Part shown: one piece after another, positions 24,195 to 32,582 of the stretch
Position numbering within the stretch: position 1 is the stretch's first letter
Layout of the letters: each line of letters starts with the position of its first letter
Assembly: GCA_012270005.1 (NCBI GenBank)
Contig: JAAXJD010000007.1
Location: forward strand, 1 to 34,906
DNA length: 34,906 nt
Source: Flavobacterium sp.
Lineage (GTDB): Bacteria > Bacteroidota > Bacteroidia > Flavobacteriales > Flavobacteriaceae
Direction: 5' to 3'
Notes under the pieces: model-generated
What the model saw: the letters and a program-made list of their open reading frames with translations, nothing else
What the model was told of the DNA's origin: nothing
Databases searched by the model: none
Program-made: the position numbers and the translations under genes

Positions 24195-25235
24195 TTGAAA
24201 GCAAGAAAAATTATTGGTATTTTTTCGCTGGTGGTTATCCTCGGCGGAACTATTGTAGGGTACATCCTTTTCAGGAAAATATTTTCCCCAAACACTAAAT
24301 TCAACGATGGCGAAGTGTCGGTTTTTATCCCTACAGGGGCTAACTACGATCAGGCACGCAAAGCGGTAGCACCTTACATTAAAGATATGGACCGCCTGGA
24401 CTGGGTAGCCGAAAAAAAACAATACCCGCAAAACGTTAAGGCAGGTAAATTTATCCTTACCAAGGACATGAGCAGCAACGATATTATTATTGCCCTGCGT
24501 AATCCTGTACCTGTAAAGGTATCTTTTAACAACCAGGAAACCATACAAAACCTGGCGGGTCGCCTTTCGTACCAGCTGGAGCCCGATAGCCTTGCCATAC
24601 TTAACGCCTTTACAGACAAAGCGTTCCTGGATGAAAACGGCCTAAATGCAGATAACGTGCTGAGCATTTTTATACCTAATTCATACGAGTTTTACTGGAA
24701 CACTACCGCTACCAAGGTACGCGATAAAATGATTAAGGAGTACCGCAAATTCTGGACGCCGGAGCGTATAGCTAAAGCCGAAGCGCTTAACCTTACTCCG
24801 TTGCAGGTATCGGCACTGGCGTCTATTGTGCATAAGGAAACGGTAAAAACAGACGAAAGGCCACGCGTGGCAGGGGTATACCTAAACCGCCTGGCTAAAG
24901 GAATGAAGTTGGAAGCAGACCCTACCGTGATTTACTCGGTAAAAAAGCAATCGGGTAATTTTGACCAGGTTATTAAGCGTGTACTTTATAAAGACCTCGT
25001 AATAGATTCGCCATACAATACGTATAAGTACAACGGGCTTCCTCCGGGGCCTATAGCCATGCCCGATATTACGGCTATAGATGCTGTACTAAACCCCGAA
25101 AAACACAACTACATTTACTTCTGCGCAAGCGTTACAAACTTTGGTTACCATGAGTTTGCGGTAACACCTGCACCGCACGAAGTAAACCGCCAGAAGTATG
25201 TGGCGGGGGAAGATAAAATGGGAATTAAACGATAA
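24195..25235 (+). CDS. mltG: Endolytic murein transglycosylase MltG (YceG-like)
   Basis: 346 aa. One N-terminal transmembrane segment (about 6-28), a LysM-like/SH3-like region, then the YceG catalytic domain with Glu215 in ASIVHKE, followed by RPRVAGVYLNRL, LEADPTVIYS and the SPYNTYKYNGLPPGPI block. It cleaves nascent glycan strands and is thought to set their length. The only start that keeps the membrane segment is a TTG at 24195; no ATG is available between the GNAT stop and that segment, so a TTG start is likely real. A strong terminator follows. Confidence 0.93.
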   Translation: MKARKIIGIFSLVVILGGTIVGYILFRKIFSPNTKFNDGEVSVFIPTGANYDQARKAVAPYIKDMDRLDWVAEKKQYPQNVKAGKFILTKDMSSNDIIIALRNPVPVKVSFNNQETIQNLAGRLSYQLEPDSLAILNAFTDKAFLDENGLNADNVLSIFIPNSYEFYWNTTATKVRDKMIKEYRKFWTPERIAKAEALNLTPLQVSALASIVHKETVKTDERPRVAGVYLNRLAKGMKLEADPTVIYSVKKQSGNFDQVIKRVLYKDLVIDSPYNTYKYNGLPPGPIAMPDITAIDAVLNPEKHNYIYFCASVTNFGYHEFAVTPAPHEVNRQKYVAGEDKMGIKR

Positions 25236-25256
25236 TTTCGTACAAAAATATACTGC

Positions 25257-25294
25257 AACACCCTCCGGATTTAGCTTCCGGAGGGTGTTTTTTT
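25257..25294 (+). terminator. Terminator of the dapF-GNAT-mltG unit
   Basis: AACACCCTCCGGA / TCCGGAGGGTGTT arms with a short loop, followed by seven T. Confidence 0.92.
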
Positions 25295-25475
25295 ATTACA
25301 TAATACTACTTTTTTATTACAAAATACCTTACCGGAAAACGATATGCCCGGGGCAGGGCAAACCCTTTGTTTACGGGTGGTTAGGGGTGGTTTAGCGCTC
25401 TTTTTTGTGGTCTTAACGTAAAGTTAAAGTAAAGCCTGTGTGTAAGTGCTTGTGTATCAAGCTTAGATTTTTTCG

Positions 25476-25483
25476 TATATTTG
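25476..25483 (+). promoter_or_regulatory. -7 element of the lysozyme-like gene
   Basis: TATATTTG, an exact TAnnTTTG, 47 bases before the ATG at 25531; a TTG at 25450-25452 lies 23 bases upstream. The rest of 25295-25475 shows nothing else. Confidence 0.55.
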
Positions 25484-25530
25484 CCTCCTGTGAAATTCAT
25501 AAGGTGACAGATTATGAGAAATTAAAATAG

Positions 25531-26178
25531 ATGGTAAATAAAAAATGGATTTACTTTTCGGGCCTGGCCCTTTTTATTGCTACGGTAAGTACAGGTTTTA
25601 AGACCAAAGAAGAAAAACAGTTCGGGAAGCTTGAGGGTTTCCACGTTTCTGAGGACGAGATTACAAATTACTCGGTTCCTACAATTGATGAAACAGCCAA
25701 AGTATCGTTTAGCTTTCCGTTTACAGGGAAGTCGTACATTGGGTTTAAACAGGCGATAGCCATTAAAGAAAGCCAGGGGCTCTACAAACTGGTAAACCGT
25801 TTTGGTTACCTTGGCAAGTACCAGTTTGGTAAATCAGCGCTCCGCTCTGTGGGCATTACCAATGCAAAAAACTTTTTAAACAACCCTGGATTGCAAGAGC
25901 GTGCGTTTAAAGCGCTTTTAAGCAAAAACAAATGGGAATTGCGTAACGAAATAGATCGTTACGAAGGGCGCATAATACGCGGCATTAAAATAACCGAATC
26001 AGGTATTTTAGCAGCAGCGCACCTTGCCGGAGCCGGTTCTGTAAAATCTTTTTTAAACAGTAACGGCAAAAACGAAGCCCATGACGGTTTCGGTACCTCA
26101 CTAAAATCTTACATAAGGCGTTTTGGCGGCTACGATACTTCTAATATCATAGCGCACCCTGCACCGGTTGTGCAGTAA
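25531..26178 (+). CDS. Exported lysozyme-like / peptidoglycan-acting protein
   Basis: 215 aa with an N-terminal hydrophobic segment (about 6-21, signal or anchor). Residues 70-205 look like a small lysozyme-fold domain: a candidate catalytic Glu80 in AIKESQG, the GYLGKYQFG segment at 92-100 (a GxYQF pattern common in transglycosylase-like domains), and a C-terminal AAHLAGAGSVKSFL stretch, as in phage-type and transglycosylase-like proteins. Peptidoglycan cleavage in the periplasm is the likely role but is inferred from motifs. It lies behind the mltG unit with its own promoter and overlaps the convergent gene 26147-26587 by 32 bases. Confidence 0.72.
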   Translation: MVNKKWIYFSGLALFIATVSTGFKTKEEKQFGKLEGFHVSEDEITNYSVPTIDETAKVSFSFPFTGKSYIGFKQAIAIKESQGLYKLVNRFGYLGKYQFGKSALRSVGITNAKNFLNNPGLQERAFKALLSKNKWELRNEIDRYEGRIIRGIKITESGILAAAHLAGAGSVKSFLNSNGKNEAHDGFGTSLKSYIRRFGGYDTSNIIAHPAPVVQ

Positions 26179-26587
26179 AGTTATAGCCTATAACCTTTAG
26201 TTTTGTCTGAGCATCTGTAAGTATAATTTCCTGTTCAGATAACATCTTATTTGCCTGTCTTAAAATTACACGGTTATGTGTGTTTTTAAGGCGGGCATAA
26301 TTTTTATCCGAAAGATTCTGGATGTGGTTACGCTGCAGGTGTTTTAAAAATTCTTTACAGGTTATGTTATCAAATAACACCTGTTTATCTGCACTGTTAG
26401 ATAAAATGTAGCTGCTAAGCTCCTCCTGTAGCTTAATTGATACAGACCTCAGTTGCTGAAAGCGATCAAGGATGTCGTTTTTCCTTGTAAGGTGGCCCGG
26501 CCTGCTGTTAAAAAACCGGGAAAGTATATACAATATCAGTATAACTCCCAGTGCAACAGCAATGGTATATTCTGGAATTAACGGCAT
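26147..26587 (-). CDS. Small membrane-anchored protein of unknown function (paralogue of 322-726)
   Basis: 146 aa with one N-terminal hydrophobic segment (about 8-26), then a basic helical tail. Residues about 52-102 match the protein at 322-726 (LQE, Y.L.....ADK, TC, LKHLQRNH versus LYRQLKSNH, NLSDK). No known family. Its last 10 codons overlap, on the other strand, the end of the lysozyme-like gene. No TAnnTTTG element is found upstream in 26588-26797, an AT-rich stretch of 210 bases in which I see nothing else. Confidence 0.68.
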   Translation of the reverse strand: MPLIPEYTIAVALGVILILYILSRFFNSRPGHLTRKNDILDRFQQLRSVSIKLQEELSSYILSNSADKQVLFDNITCKEFLKHLQRNHIQNLSDKNYARLKNTHNRVILRQANKMLSEQEIILTDAQTKLKVIGYNFTAQPVQGAL

Positions 26588-26797
26588 GATGATGTGATTA
26601 TTTGCTGCTAATTTAAGTAATTTAACAGGTTATCTTCTAACTTTTTTTGAATTTACGAAAGAAAAAACAATTTGTTAAAATTTACTTAATAAAATTAGCA
26701 AACTCATACTGCCAGCGTAGCAATTAGGTAGTGTTTAGCGGTTTTGTATTACTTTTTAACGAAGCGTAAATACCTGCTGAGACAACTTATGAGTATG

Positions 26798-27970
26798 TTA
26801 CTGCTGCTTTGAAAGGTATTTTAAGTACATAAAACCCGCCATACCCGAAAAAACCGACGCTACCAGTATGGCAAATTTTGCTTCTTGTTGCAGGTATGCC
26901 CTGTCCAGAGAGAGTAGTGCTATAAATACCGACATGGTAAAGCCTATGCCGCCCAGCATACCCAGCCCCGTAAGATGTTTCCAGGATACATTGTCGGGCA
27001 GGCGCGCTATTTTAAGTTTTACAGCCAGCCAGCTCATGCTTACTATGCCTATAGGTTTTCCCAGCACAAGCCCCAGTACTATGCCCGTACCCATGCCGCT
27101 TAGTAATCCTTTAGACATGCCGCTTTCAAAGGTTATGTTTGTGTTGGCTATTGCAAAAATGGGCATTATAATAAAGTTTACCGGATTGCTTAGTACGTGT
27201 TCCAGTTTTTCCAGTGGCGACTCGGTGTCGTCTTCGGTAGTGGGTAGGGTAAGAGCGGTAAGCACTCCTGCTATAGTGGCATGTATACCTGAATGGTGGA
27301 TAAAATACCACATAAATATACCCGGCACTAAGCACGCCCACACTGTTTTTACTTTAAATCGGTTGAAGATCATTTGCAGTAAAAACATGGCTCCCGCATA
27401 GAGCAGATAGTTGGTATGTAGTTCTTTGGTATAAAAAATGGCAATGACCAGTATGGCCATAAGGTCGTCTACAATGGCCAGTGCGGCTAAAAATATTTTT
27501 AGCTGCGCGGGTACCCTGTTACCTAATAGCGACAATATGCCTAGTGCAAAGGCAATATCTGTAGCCATGGGGATGCCCCAACCGGGTGCGGTGTGCGTAT
27601 GATCGTGGTTAAAAAAACTGTAGGTAAGTGCCGGTATTACCACGCCGCCCACGGCTGCAAGCACCGGCAGTATGGCCTGGTTAAACGACGATAGTTCGCC
27701 TTCTACGGTTTCGCGTTTAATTTCAAGGCCTACGAGCAGGAAAAACACGGACATAAGCCCATCGTTTATCCAGCTCAGGACAGAATATTTTAAATGTAAA
27801 TTTTCTCCCGAAAAGCCTAATTGCGTGTTAAGCAAATGATTAAAGTCGTCAGCCACATTAGTGTTGGCAAGCGTTAATGACACCGCTACACTTATAAGCA
27901 ATAAAATACCACCCGCGCTTGACGAGGCAAAAAATCTTCGAAAAATCTTAAGGTTTATCAGTTTGGCCAT
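26798..27970 (-). CDS. nhaA: Na+/H+ antiporter NhaA
   Basis: 390 aa from ATG 27970 (a TTG at 27988 is less likely). About 11-12 membrane segments. Hallmarks include FFLLVGLEIKRE (about 76-87), MATDIAFALG with Asp138, and the paired acids Asp168-Asp169 in ALAIVDDL that bind Na+ and H+. It exports Na+ in exchange for H+ across the inner membrane. It follows the SulP gene on the same strand after 74 bases. An exact TATATTTG box ends five bases before the ATG, so its own transcript would be leaderless or nearly so. Confidence 0.94.
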   Translation of the reverse strand: MAKLINLKIFRRFFASSSAGGILLLISVAVSLTLANTNVADDFNHLLNTQLGFSGENLHLKYSVLSWINDGLMSVFFLLVGLEIKRETVEGELSSFNQAILPVLAAVGGVVIPALTYSFFNHDHTHTAPGWGIPMATDIAFALGILSLLGNRVPAQLKIFLAALAIVDDLMAILVIAIFYTKELHTNYLLYAGAMFLLQMIFNRFKVKTVWACLVPGIFMWYFIHHSGIHATIAGVLTALTLPTTEDDTESPLEKLEHVLSNPVNFIIMPIFAIANTNITFESGMSKGLLSGMGTGIVLGLVLGKPIGIVSMSWLAVKLKIARLPDNVSWKHLTGLGMLGGIGFTMSVFIALLSLDRAYLQQEAKFAILVASVFSGMAGFMYLKYLSKQQ

Positions 27971-27975
27971 AGTTG

Positions 27976-27983
27976 CAAATATA
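27976..27983 (-). promoter_or_regulatory. -7 element abutting the nhaA start
   Basis: TATATTTG on the minus strand with only five bases between its G and the ATG. If transcription starts at the usual distance, the mRNA begins at or next to the start codon. No good -33 TTG is visible. Confidence 0.45.
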
Positions 27984-28044
27984 GCCAATTAGTAAGTTTT
28001 GTCCTTCCTTTTTAACGTGGGCTTAGTGTTTTAAACCACTGTTT

Positions 28045-29541
28045 TTAGTCGGTTAAAAGATTTACACTGATAAGATCTCCGGCTTTTTGAAGTAGTGCAA
28101 GGCTTTGCGGATTCAGGTTTTTAACGTACACGGTTTTTTGTTCGGCGCTGTACTTTTTTGTAAGGTTATTTAGTGCTTCAATGGCCGACATATCGCTTAT
28201 GGTACTTTCCTTAAAGTCAATGATTATTTTTTCCGGATCGGTTTTCGGGCTGAATTTTTCGTTAAAAGTGGTAACCGCGCCAAAAAACAGCGGGCCGTAA
28301 ATTTCATAATGTTTGGTGCCTTCAGGGTCTGTAAACGAGTGGCAGTGTATGCTTACCGCACTTTGCCACGCAAATACCAGGGCAGAAATAATAACACCGG
28401 CAAGTACAGCCAGGGCAAGGTTATGGAAAACAATGGTTATGGCTGCCACCAGCATACCGATGATAATATCGGCCTTTGGCATTCTGTTTATCACCTTAAA
28501 GCTGGACCACTCAAAGGTGGTTATGGCCACCATCATCATTACACCGGTAAGCGCCGCAACGGGCAGTTTGCCTATAACGGGTGCGCCTACCAGTATTATA
28601 AGCAGTATGGTTAACGCTGCTACAATACCCGACAACCGGGCCCGAGCCCCGGCATTAAGGTTTACAAATGTTTGGGCTATCATGGGGCAACCGCCCATAC
28701 CGCCAAAAAATCCGTTTGCTATATTGGCAGTGCCCTGAGCCACACACTCACGGTTGGCATTGCCTCGTGTTTCGGTTATGTCGTCTACAAGGTTCAGGGT
28801 AAGGAGGCCTTCGGTAAGGCCTACGGCTCCCATAATCAGCGCGTACGGCAGTATGATTTGCAATGTTTCTAAATTTAAAGGCAACTGCGGTAAATGGAAA
28901 GGAGGGAAGCCACCCTGCACTGATGCTATGTCTTCTACCGTTTTGGTTTCTATGTTAAACATCAGGGATATGGCAAATATTGCCATAATAGCTACCAAAG
29001 AGGCGGGCACAGCCTTTGTAATTTTCGGGAAAAAAGCCACAATGGCTACCGTAAGGGCTACCAGTCCGCCCATAATATACAACGGCGTGCCGGAGAGCCA
29101 AACCGTTTCCCCGTTCACTACGGTTTTAAACTGCTCTAATTGCGACATGAAAATAATGACCGCCAGCCCGTTTACAAATCCGTACATAACGGGTTGTGGT
29201 ACAAGGCGGATAAATTTGCCAAACTTAAACACGCCCACAAGAATCTGGAACACGCCGGCCAGTGCCACCGCTGCAAAAACGTACTCTATTCCGTGAGATT
29301 TCATAAGGGCTATAAGTACAATAACGGTGGCTCCTGCACCCCCAGATACCATGCCCGGCCTGCCGCCAAGTACTGCGGTAACCAGCCCCATAATAAAGGC
29401 GGCATATAGGCCTACCAATGGTGGGAAGCCTGCAAGTATGGCAAAAGACAACGATTCTGGTATCATGGTCATGGCTACGGTAAGCCCCGCCAATATTTCG
29501 TTTGTATAATTGATTTTTTTGGATAAGTCGAAGAATTTCAG
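28045..29541 (-). CDS. SulP-family anion permease with STAS domain; start codon unclear
   Basis: About 480-500 aa, with roughly 11-12 membrane segments and a C-terminal STAS domain (about the last 100 residues, with IIIDFKESTISDMSAIEAL). The early AGLTVAMTMIPESLSFAILAGFPP block is the SulP signature. Members carry sulfate or, in many marine bacteria, bicarbonate with Na+. The start is a problem: the frame is open up to TAA at 29553-29551 and encodes a normal-looking KFFDLSKKINYTNEILAG leader, but it has no ATG or GTG; only CTG at 29541 or TTG at 29493 (which would begin inside the first helix) are available. The end at 29541 is the CTG option. The upstream DNA is repeat element C. nhaA follows downstream. 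Confidence 0.85.
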   Translation of the reverse strand: MKFFDLSKKINYTNEILAGLTVAMTMIPESLSFAILAGFPPLVGLYAAFIMGLVTAVLGGRPGMVSGGAGATVIVLIALMKSHGIEYVFAAVALAGVFQILVGVFKFGKFIRLVPQPVMYGFVNGLAVIIFMSQLEQFKTVVNGETVWLSGTPLYIMGGLVALTVAIVAFFPKITKAVPASLVAIMAIFAISLMFNIETKTVEDIASVQGGFPPFHLPQLPLNLETLQIILPYALIMGAVGLTEGLLTLNLVDDITETRGNANRECVAQGTANIANGFFGGMGGCPMIAQTFVNLNAGARARLSGIVAALTILLIILVGAPVIGKLPVAALTGVMMMVAITTFEWSSFKVINRMPKADIIIGMLVAAITIVFHNLALAVLAGVIISALVFAWQSAVSIHCHSFTDPEGTKHYEIYGPLFFGAVTTFNEKFSPKTDPEKIIIDFKESTISDMSAIEALNNLTKKYSAEQKTVYVKNLNPQSLALLQKAGDLISVNLLTD

Positions 29542-29807
29542 ATCTCGAAGTTACTGAGTTTTTAAGACACTTAGCAACTTAGTTTTCTTTGAGGTTGATT
29601 CTTTTGGTGCCATTTTTAAGGTGTGGCCATCGCGAATTACGAAGCGATTAATAACATGGCTGTGGGATTGCCACGGTCGTACCTCCCTCGCAATGACGGT
29701 GCGTAAAGAAAGGACTGTACAGATGGGGCTTGCTTACTCCATTATTATACTATGAGTGAAGCTGCTCAGTAACTCAGTGTCTACGTATCTCAGCGACTCA
29801 GAATCTG
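29538..29807. repeat. Long inverted-repeat element with octad words and nested REP (element C)
   Basis: The outer arms, about 29538-29583 and 29765-29807, are imperfect inverted repeats made of eight-base words starting CT (CTCAGTAA, CTCAGTGT, CTACGTAT, CTCAGCGA). Between them lies a second palindrome (29628-29699) of the widespread GTCATTGCGAGG type, with GAAGCGATT-like and GGCAATCCC-like arms. The left end overlaps the 5' end of the SulP gene and the right end overlaps the stop codon of the methylase gene at 29798. This fills the whole 29494-29797 gap apart from a short stretch near 29700-29764 with no feature. Confidence 0.82.
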
Positions 29808-30511
29808 TGCACAATAAAAATCGCAGGCCTGTTGTGCAGGTCTGGTTTTTCTTTTTTCCACTGTGCTACTGTTTTGGTTTTAATGTATTCGGTATCAAGG
29901 GTAATGTCTGCTGCTATGCACAAATGGGTGTTGGGTTGCAGCAGTGCCAAAAGATCTTCTACCAACTTATTATTACGGTAAGGCGTTTCTATAAACAGTT
30001 GCGATTGCCCGCGTTCCTGCGAAACTTTTTCAAAATATTTCAGTGCTGTTTTTTTATCGCCTTTATCTATGGGCAGGTAGCCGTTAAAGGCAAAGCTTTG
30101 TCCGTTCATGCCGCTGGCCATCATGGCAAGCAATATAGAGGAGGGCCCCACAAGCGGTACCACCTGTATGCCTTTTTCATGGGCAAGCTTTACTATTGCC
30201 GCACCGGGGTCTGCTACGCCCGGGCAACCGGCTTCGCTCATTAGTCCCACGTTTTTACCCTCCATACACGGCTGTAAAAAACCGGCGTGTTCCGTTGTTT
30301 CGGTACGTTTGTTAAGTAACGAAAGCTTCAGTTCGGGTTGTTTTTTTGTAGGGAGTATTGCTTTTATAAAGCGGCGTGCTGTTTTTTCGTTTTCTACTAT
30401 ATAGTGGTCTATAAACTCTATAGAACGGGCTACCGTTTCGGGTAGTACGTGCTTAGGGTCGGCGTCTTCTCCAAGCGGAACGGGTAGTAAATACAGCTTA
30501 CCAACAGGCAT
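29798..30511 (-). CDS. RsmI-like tetrapyrrole-methylase family SAM methyltransferase
   Basis: 237 aa. YLLPVPLGEDADP replaces the LYLVATPIGN opening of RsmI; GLMSEAGCPGVADPGAAIV (about 88-107) and VVPLVGPSSILLAMMASGMNG (about 116-136) are the SAM-binding blocks, and QLFIETPYRN (about 171-180) follows. RsmI 2'-O-methylates C1402 of 16S rRNA; this shorter Bacteroidetes paralogue is related but its target is not proven. Its ATG shares one base with the phosphatase stop (TAATG), so translation is coupled, and it ends inside repeat element C. Confidence 0.87.
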   Translation of the reverse strand: MPVGKLYLLPVPLGEDADPKHVLPETVARSIEFIDHYIVENEKTARRFIKAILPTKKQPELKLSLLNKRTETTEHAGFLQPCMEGKNVGLMSEAGCPGVADPGAAIVKLAHEKGIQVVPLVGPSSILLAMMASGMNGQSFAFNGYLPIDKGDKKTALKYFEKVSQERGQSQLFIETPYRNNKLVEDLLALLQPNTHLCIAADITLDTEYIKTKTVAQWKKEKPDLHNRPAIFIVHRF

Positions 30512-30978
30512 TATGGGTGTTGTTTTAAAAGTTTTTCGGCAACCACGGTGCAGGCTTCGTCCAGCATATCGTATACGTGTTCAAAACCTTCCGGCCCGCC
30601 GTAGTAGGGGTCGGGTACGTCTACTTTCTGTCCCGGATAAATTTCATCCATCATCATTTTTACCTTAGCCCTGGCTTGTGGGCTAGGGGCAAGTGCTGTA
30701 ACGTCTTGCAAGTTACTGCTGTCCATTACATAGATGTGGTCAAATTCTGTAAAGTCAGATGTTTTAAACTTCCGTGCCTTTTGTTTGCTAATGTCTATAC
30801 CGCGCCCTTTGGCAGTAGTGATAGAGCGCTTGTCCGGACATTCGCCGGCATGCCAGCCGCCGGTACCGGCACTATCTACTATAAATTTATCTGATGGCAG
30901 TTTGCTCTGCAATATACCCTCGGCCAGTGGCGAACGGCATATATTACCAAGGCAAACCATCAGTATCTTTACGGTCAT
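30511..30978 (-). CDS. Low-molecular-weight protein-tyrosine phosphatase
   Basis: 155 aa. The P-loop is VCLGNICRS, giving Cys9 as nucleophile and Arg15 (C-x5-R), and the general-acid Asp123 stands in the DPYYGG loop, with the usual second Asp-rich tail. It dephosphorylates tyrosine or related phospho-substrates in the cytoplasm. It lies five bases after dnaA and overlaps the RsmI-like start by one base, so it belongs to the dnaA operon; this order is common in Flavobacteriaceae. Confidence 0.92.
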   Translation of the reverse strand: MTVKILMVCLGNICRSPLAEGILQSKLPSDKFIVDSAGTGGWHAGECPDKRSITTAKGRGIDISKQKARKFKTSDFTEFDHIYVMDSSNLQDVTALAPSPQARAKVKMMMDEIYPGQKVDVPDPYYGGPEGFEHVYDMLDEACTVVAEKLLKQHP

Positions 30979-30983
30979 TATGC

Positions 30984-32411
30984 TTAAACAGAAAGTTTCT
31001 TATTAATATCGTCTACAAACTTGCGGAACTGCTTATCTGTAGTAACCAGGTTATCTACCGTTTTGCAGGCGTGCAGTACCGTAGCGTGGTCACGGTCACC
31101 TATTTGCGAGCCGATGTTTGCGAGTGAAGCTTTGGTAAACTTCTTAGCAAAGAACATGGCCAGCTGCCTGGCTTGTACTACGTGGCGCTTACGGGTTTTA
31201 GACTTTAATGTATCTACATCGAGCTGGAAATAATCCGAAACTACTTTTTGTATGTAGTCTATAGATATTTCGCGCTTTACGTTTTTTACAAATTTTTCTA
31301 CTACCTGCTTGGCAAGATCCAGCGTTACTTCGCGGTGGTTAAACGACGACTGTGCAATAAGCGATATAATAGCGCCTTCAAGCTCGCGTACATTACTCTT
31401 TATGTTACGGGCTACGTATTCTATGATTTCCTGCGGCATCTCTACACCATCGCGGTACAGGATGTGGTTAAGAATAGAAATACGCGTTTCGTAATCAGGC
31501 TGATGCAGCTCTGCCGAAAGCCCCCACTTAAAGCGCGACAACAGTCGTTGTTCTATATCCTGCATGTCTACAGGTGCCTTGTCTGAGGTAAGTATAACCT
31601 GCTTGCCGTTTTGGTGCAGGTGGTTAAAAATGTGGAAAAACACATCTTGCGTACCTGTTTTACCGGAAAGGAACTGTACGTCGTCTATAATAAGTACGTC
31701 TATCAGTTGATAGAAGTGAATAAAGTCGTTACGGGTGTTGCGCTTTACCGAGTCTATATACTGTTGGGTAAATATTTCGGCCGAAATGTAAAGCACGGTT
31801 TTTTCCGGGTACTTTTCTTTAATCTCTATACCTATGGCGTGTGCAAGGTGGGTTTTACCCAAACCTACACCACCAAATATAAGTAGCGGGTTAAACGATG
31901 TTCCGCCCGGTTTGTTAGCCACAGCCATACCTGCCGAACGGGCAAGGCGGTTAGCGTCGCCCTCAAAAAAGTTATCAAAACTGTAATTTGCATTCAGTTG
32001 GGATTCTATTTTAAGGTTGCGTATTCCGGGGATAACAAACGGGTTTTTAAGTTCCGGGTTTTTGTTCTGGATAGGCACGTCTACCTCCTGAGGTTTTACA
32101 GGGGCGCGGTGGGCACTGGGCAACTGCTCTGTAAAGGGCTGTTTGTTGCCGTAAGTGTTTTCCATCTTAATTTTATAAAGTAACTTAGCGCCCTGGCCCA
32201 GTTCTTTGGTAAGTGCTACTTTCAGCAGCTTCACATAGTGTTCCTCCAGCCATTCGTAAAAGAATTTACTGGGAACCTGTATGTAAAGTGCGTTGTCTGA
32301 AAGTTCAACTGCTTTAATCGGTTCGAACCAGGTCTTATACGCCTGCTCCTGAATATTGTCCTTTATGAACGACAGACAGTTTTCCCAGACCGATTGCGCA
32401 GTTTTTGTCAT
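30984..32411 (-). CDS. dnaA: Chromosomal replication initiator DnaA
   Basis: 475 aa. Domain I (about 1-80, with CLSFIKDNIQEQAYKTWF), a short linker, then the AAA+ domain with Walker A GGVGLGKT (180-187), Walker B LIIDDVQF (about 240-247), sensor and arginine-finger region, and domain IV with the signature RDHATVLHACKTV near the C-terminus for DnaA-box binding. It melts oriC and loads the helicase. First gene of a unit with the phosphatase and RsmI-like genes. I saw no TTATCCACA-type boxes in the 190 bases upstream, so oriC is probably elsewhere. Confidence 0.97.
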   Translation of the reverse strand: MTKTAQSVWENCLSFIKDNIQEQAYKTWFEPIKAVELSDNALYIQVPSKFFYEWLEEHYVKLLKVALTKELGQGAKLLYKIKMENTYGNKQPFTEQLPSAHRAPVKPQEVDVPIQNKNPELKNPFVIPGIRNLKIESQLNANYSFDNFFEGDANRLARSAGMAVANKPGGTSFNPLLIFGGVGLGKTHLAHAIGIEIKEKYPEKTVLYISAEIFTQQYIDSVKRNTRNDFIHFYQLIDVLIIDDVQFLSGKTGTQDVFFHIFNHLHQNGKQVILTSDKAPVDMQDIEQRLLSRFKWGLSAELHQPDYETRISILNHILYRDGVEMPQEIIEYVARNIKSNVRELEGAIISLIAQSSFNHREVTLDLAKQVVEKFVKNVKREISIDYIQKVVSDYFQLDVDTLKSKTRKRHVVQARQLAMFFAKKFTKASLANIGSQIGDRDHATVLHACKTVDNLVTTDKQFRKFVDDINKKLSV

Positions 32412-32550
32412 ATCCTGAATATTAGGTGTTTAATAATTGTTGTTTCTACTTTTACAGAATGCACGGGATCATTCCGTTTCGGGAGAACAAATATGAACAC
32501 AAAATTCCTAAAAAAAAAACTTTGGCTATATTGATTTTTCTAAAAAAAAA

Positions 32551-32582
32551 TTGTAAGCATGAGTAACGAAAAATTAGGTTTA
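32551..32582 (+). promoter_or_regulatory. Promoter of the thioesterase gene
   Basis: TTG (32551-32553), a 21-base spacer and TAGGTTTA (32575-32582; seven of eight to TAnnTTTG), 18 bases before the ATG at 32601. The dnaA side shows only a partial CATATTTG near 32490. Confidence 0.45.

Noticed and set aside
28033-28056. Terminator between the SulP and nhaA genes
   Set aside because: Only a short stem with a bulge and no U tract; read-through into nhaA remains possible.
29628-29699. Possible structured small RNA gene
   Set aside because: The sequence matches the GTCATTGCGAGG class of intergenic palindromes and shows no promoter of its own.
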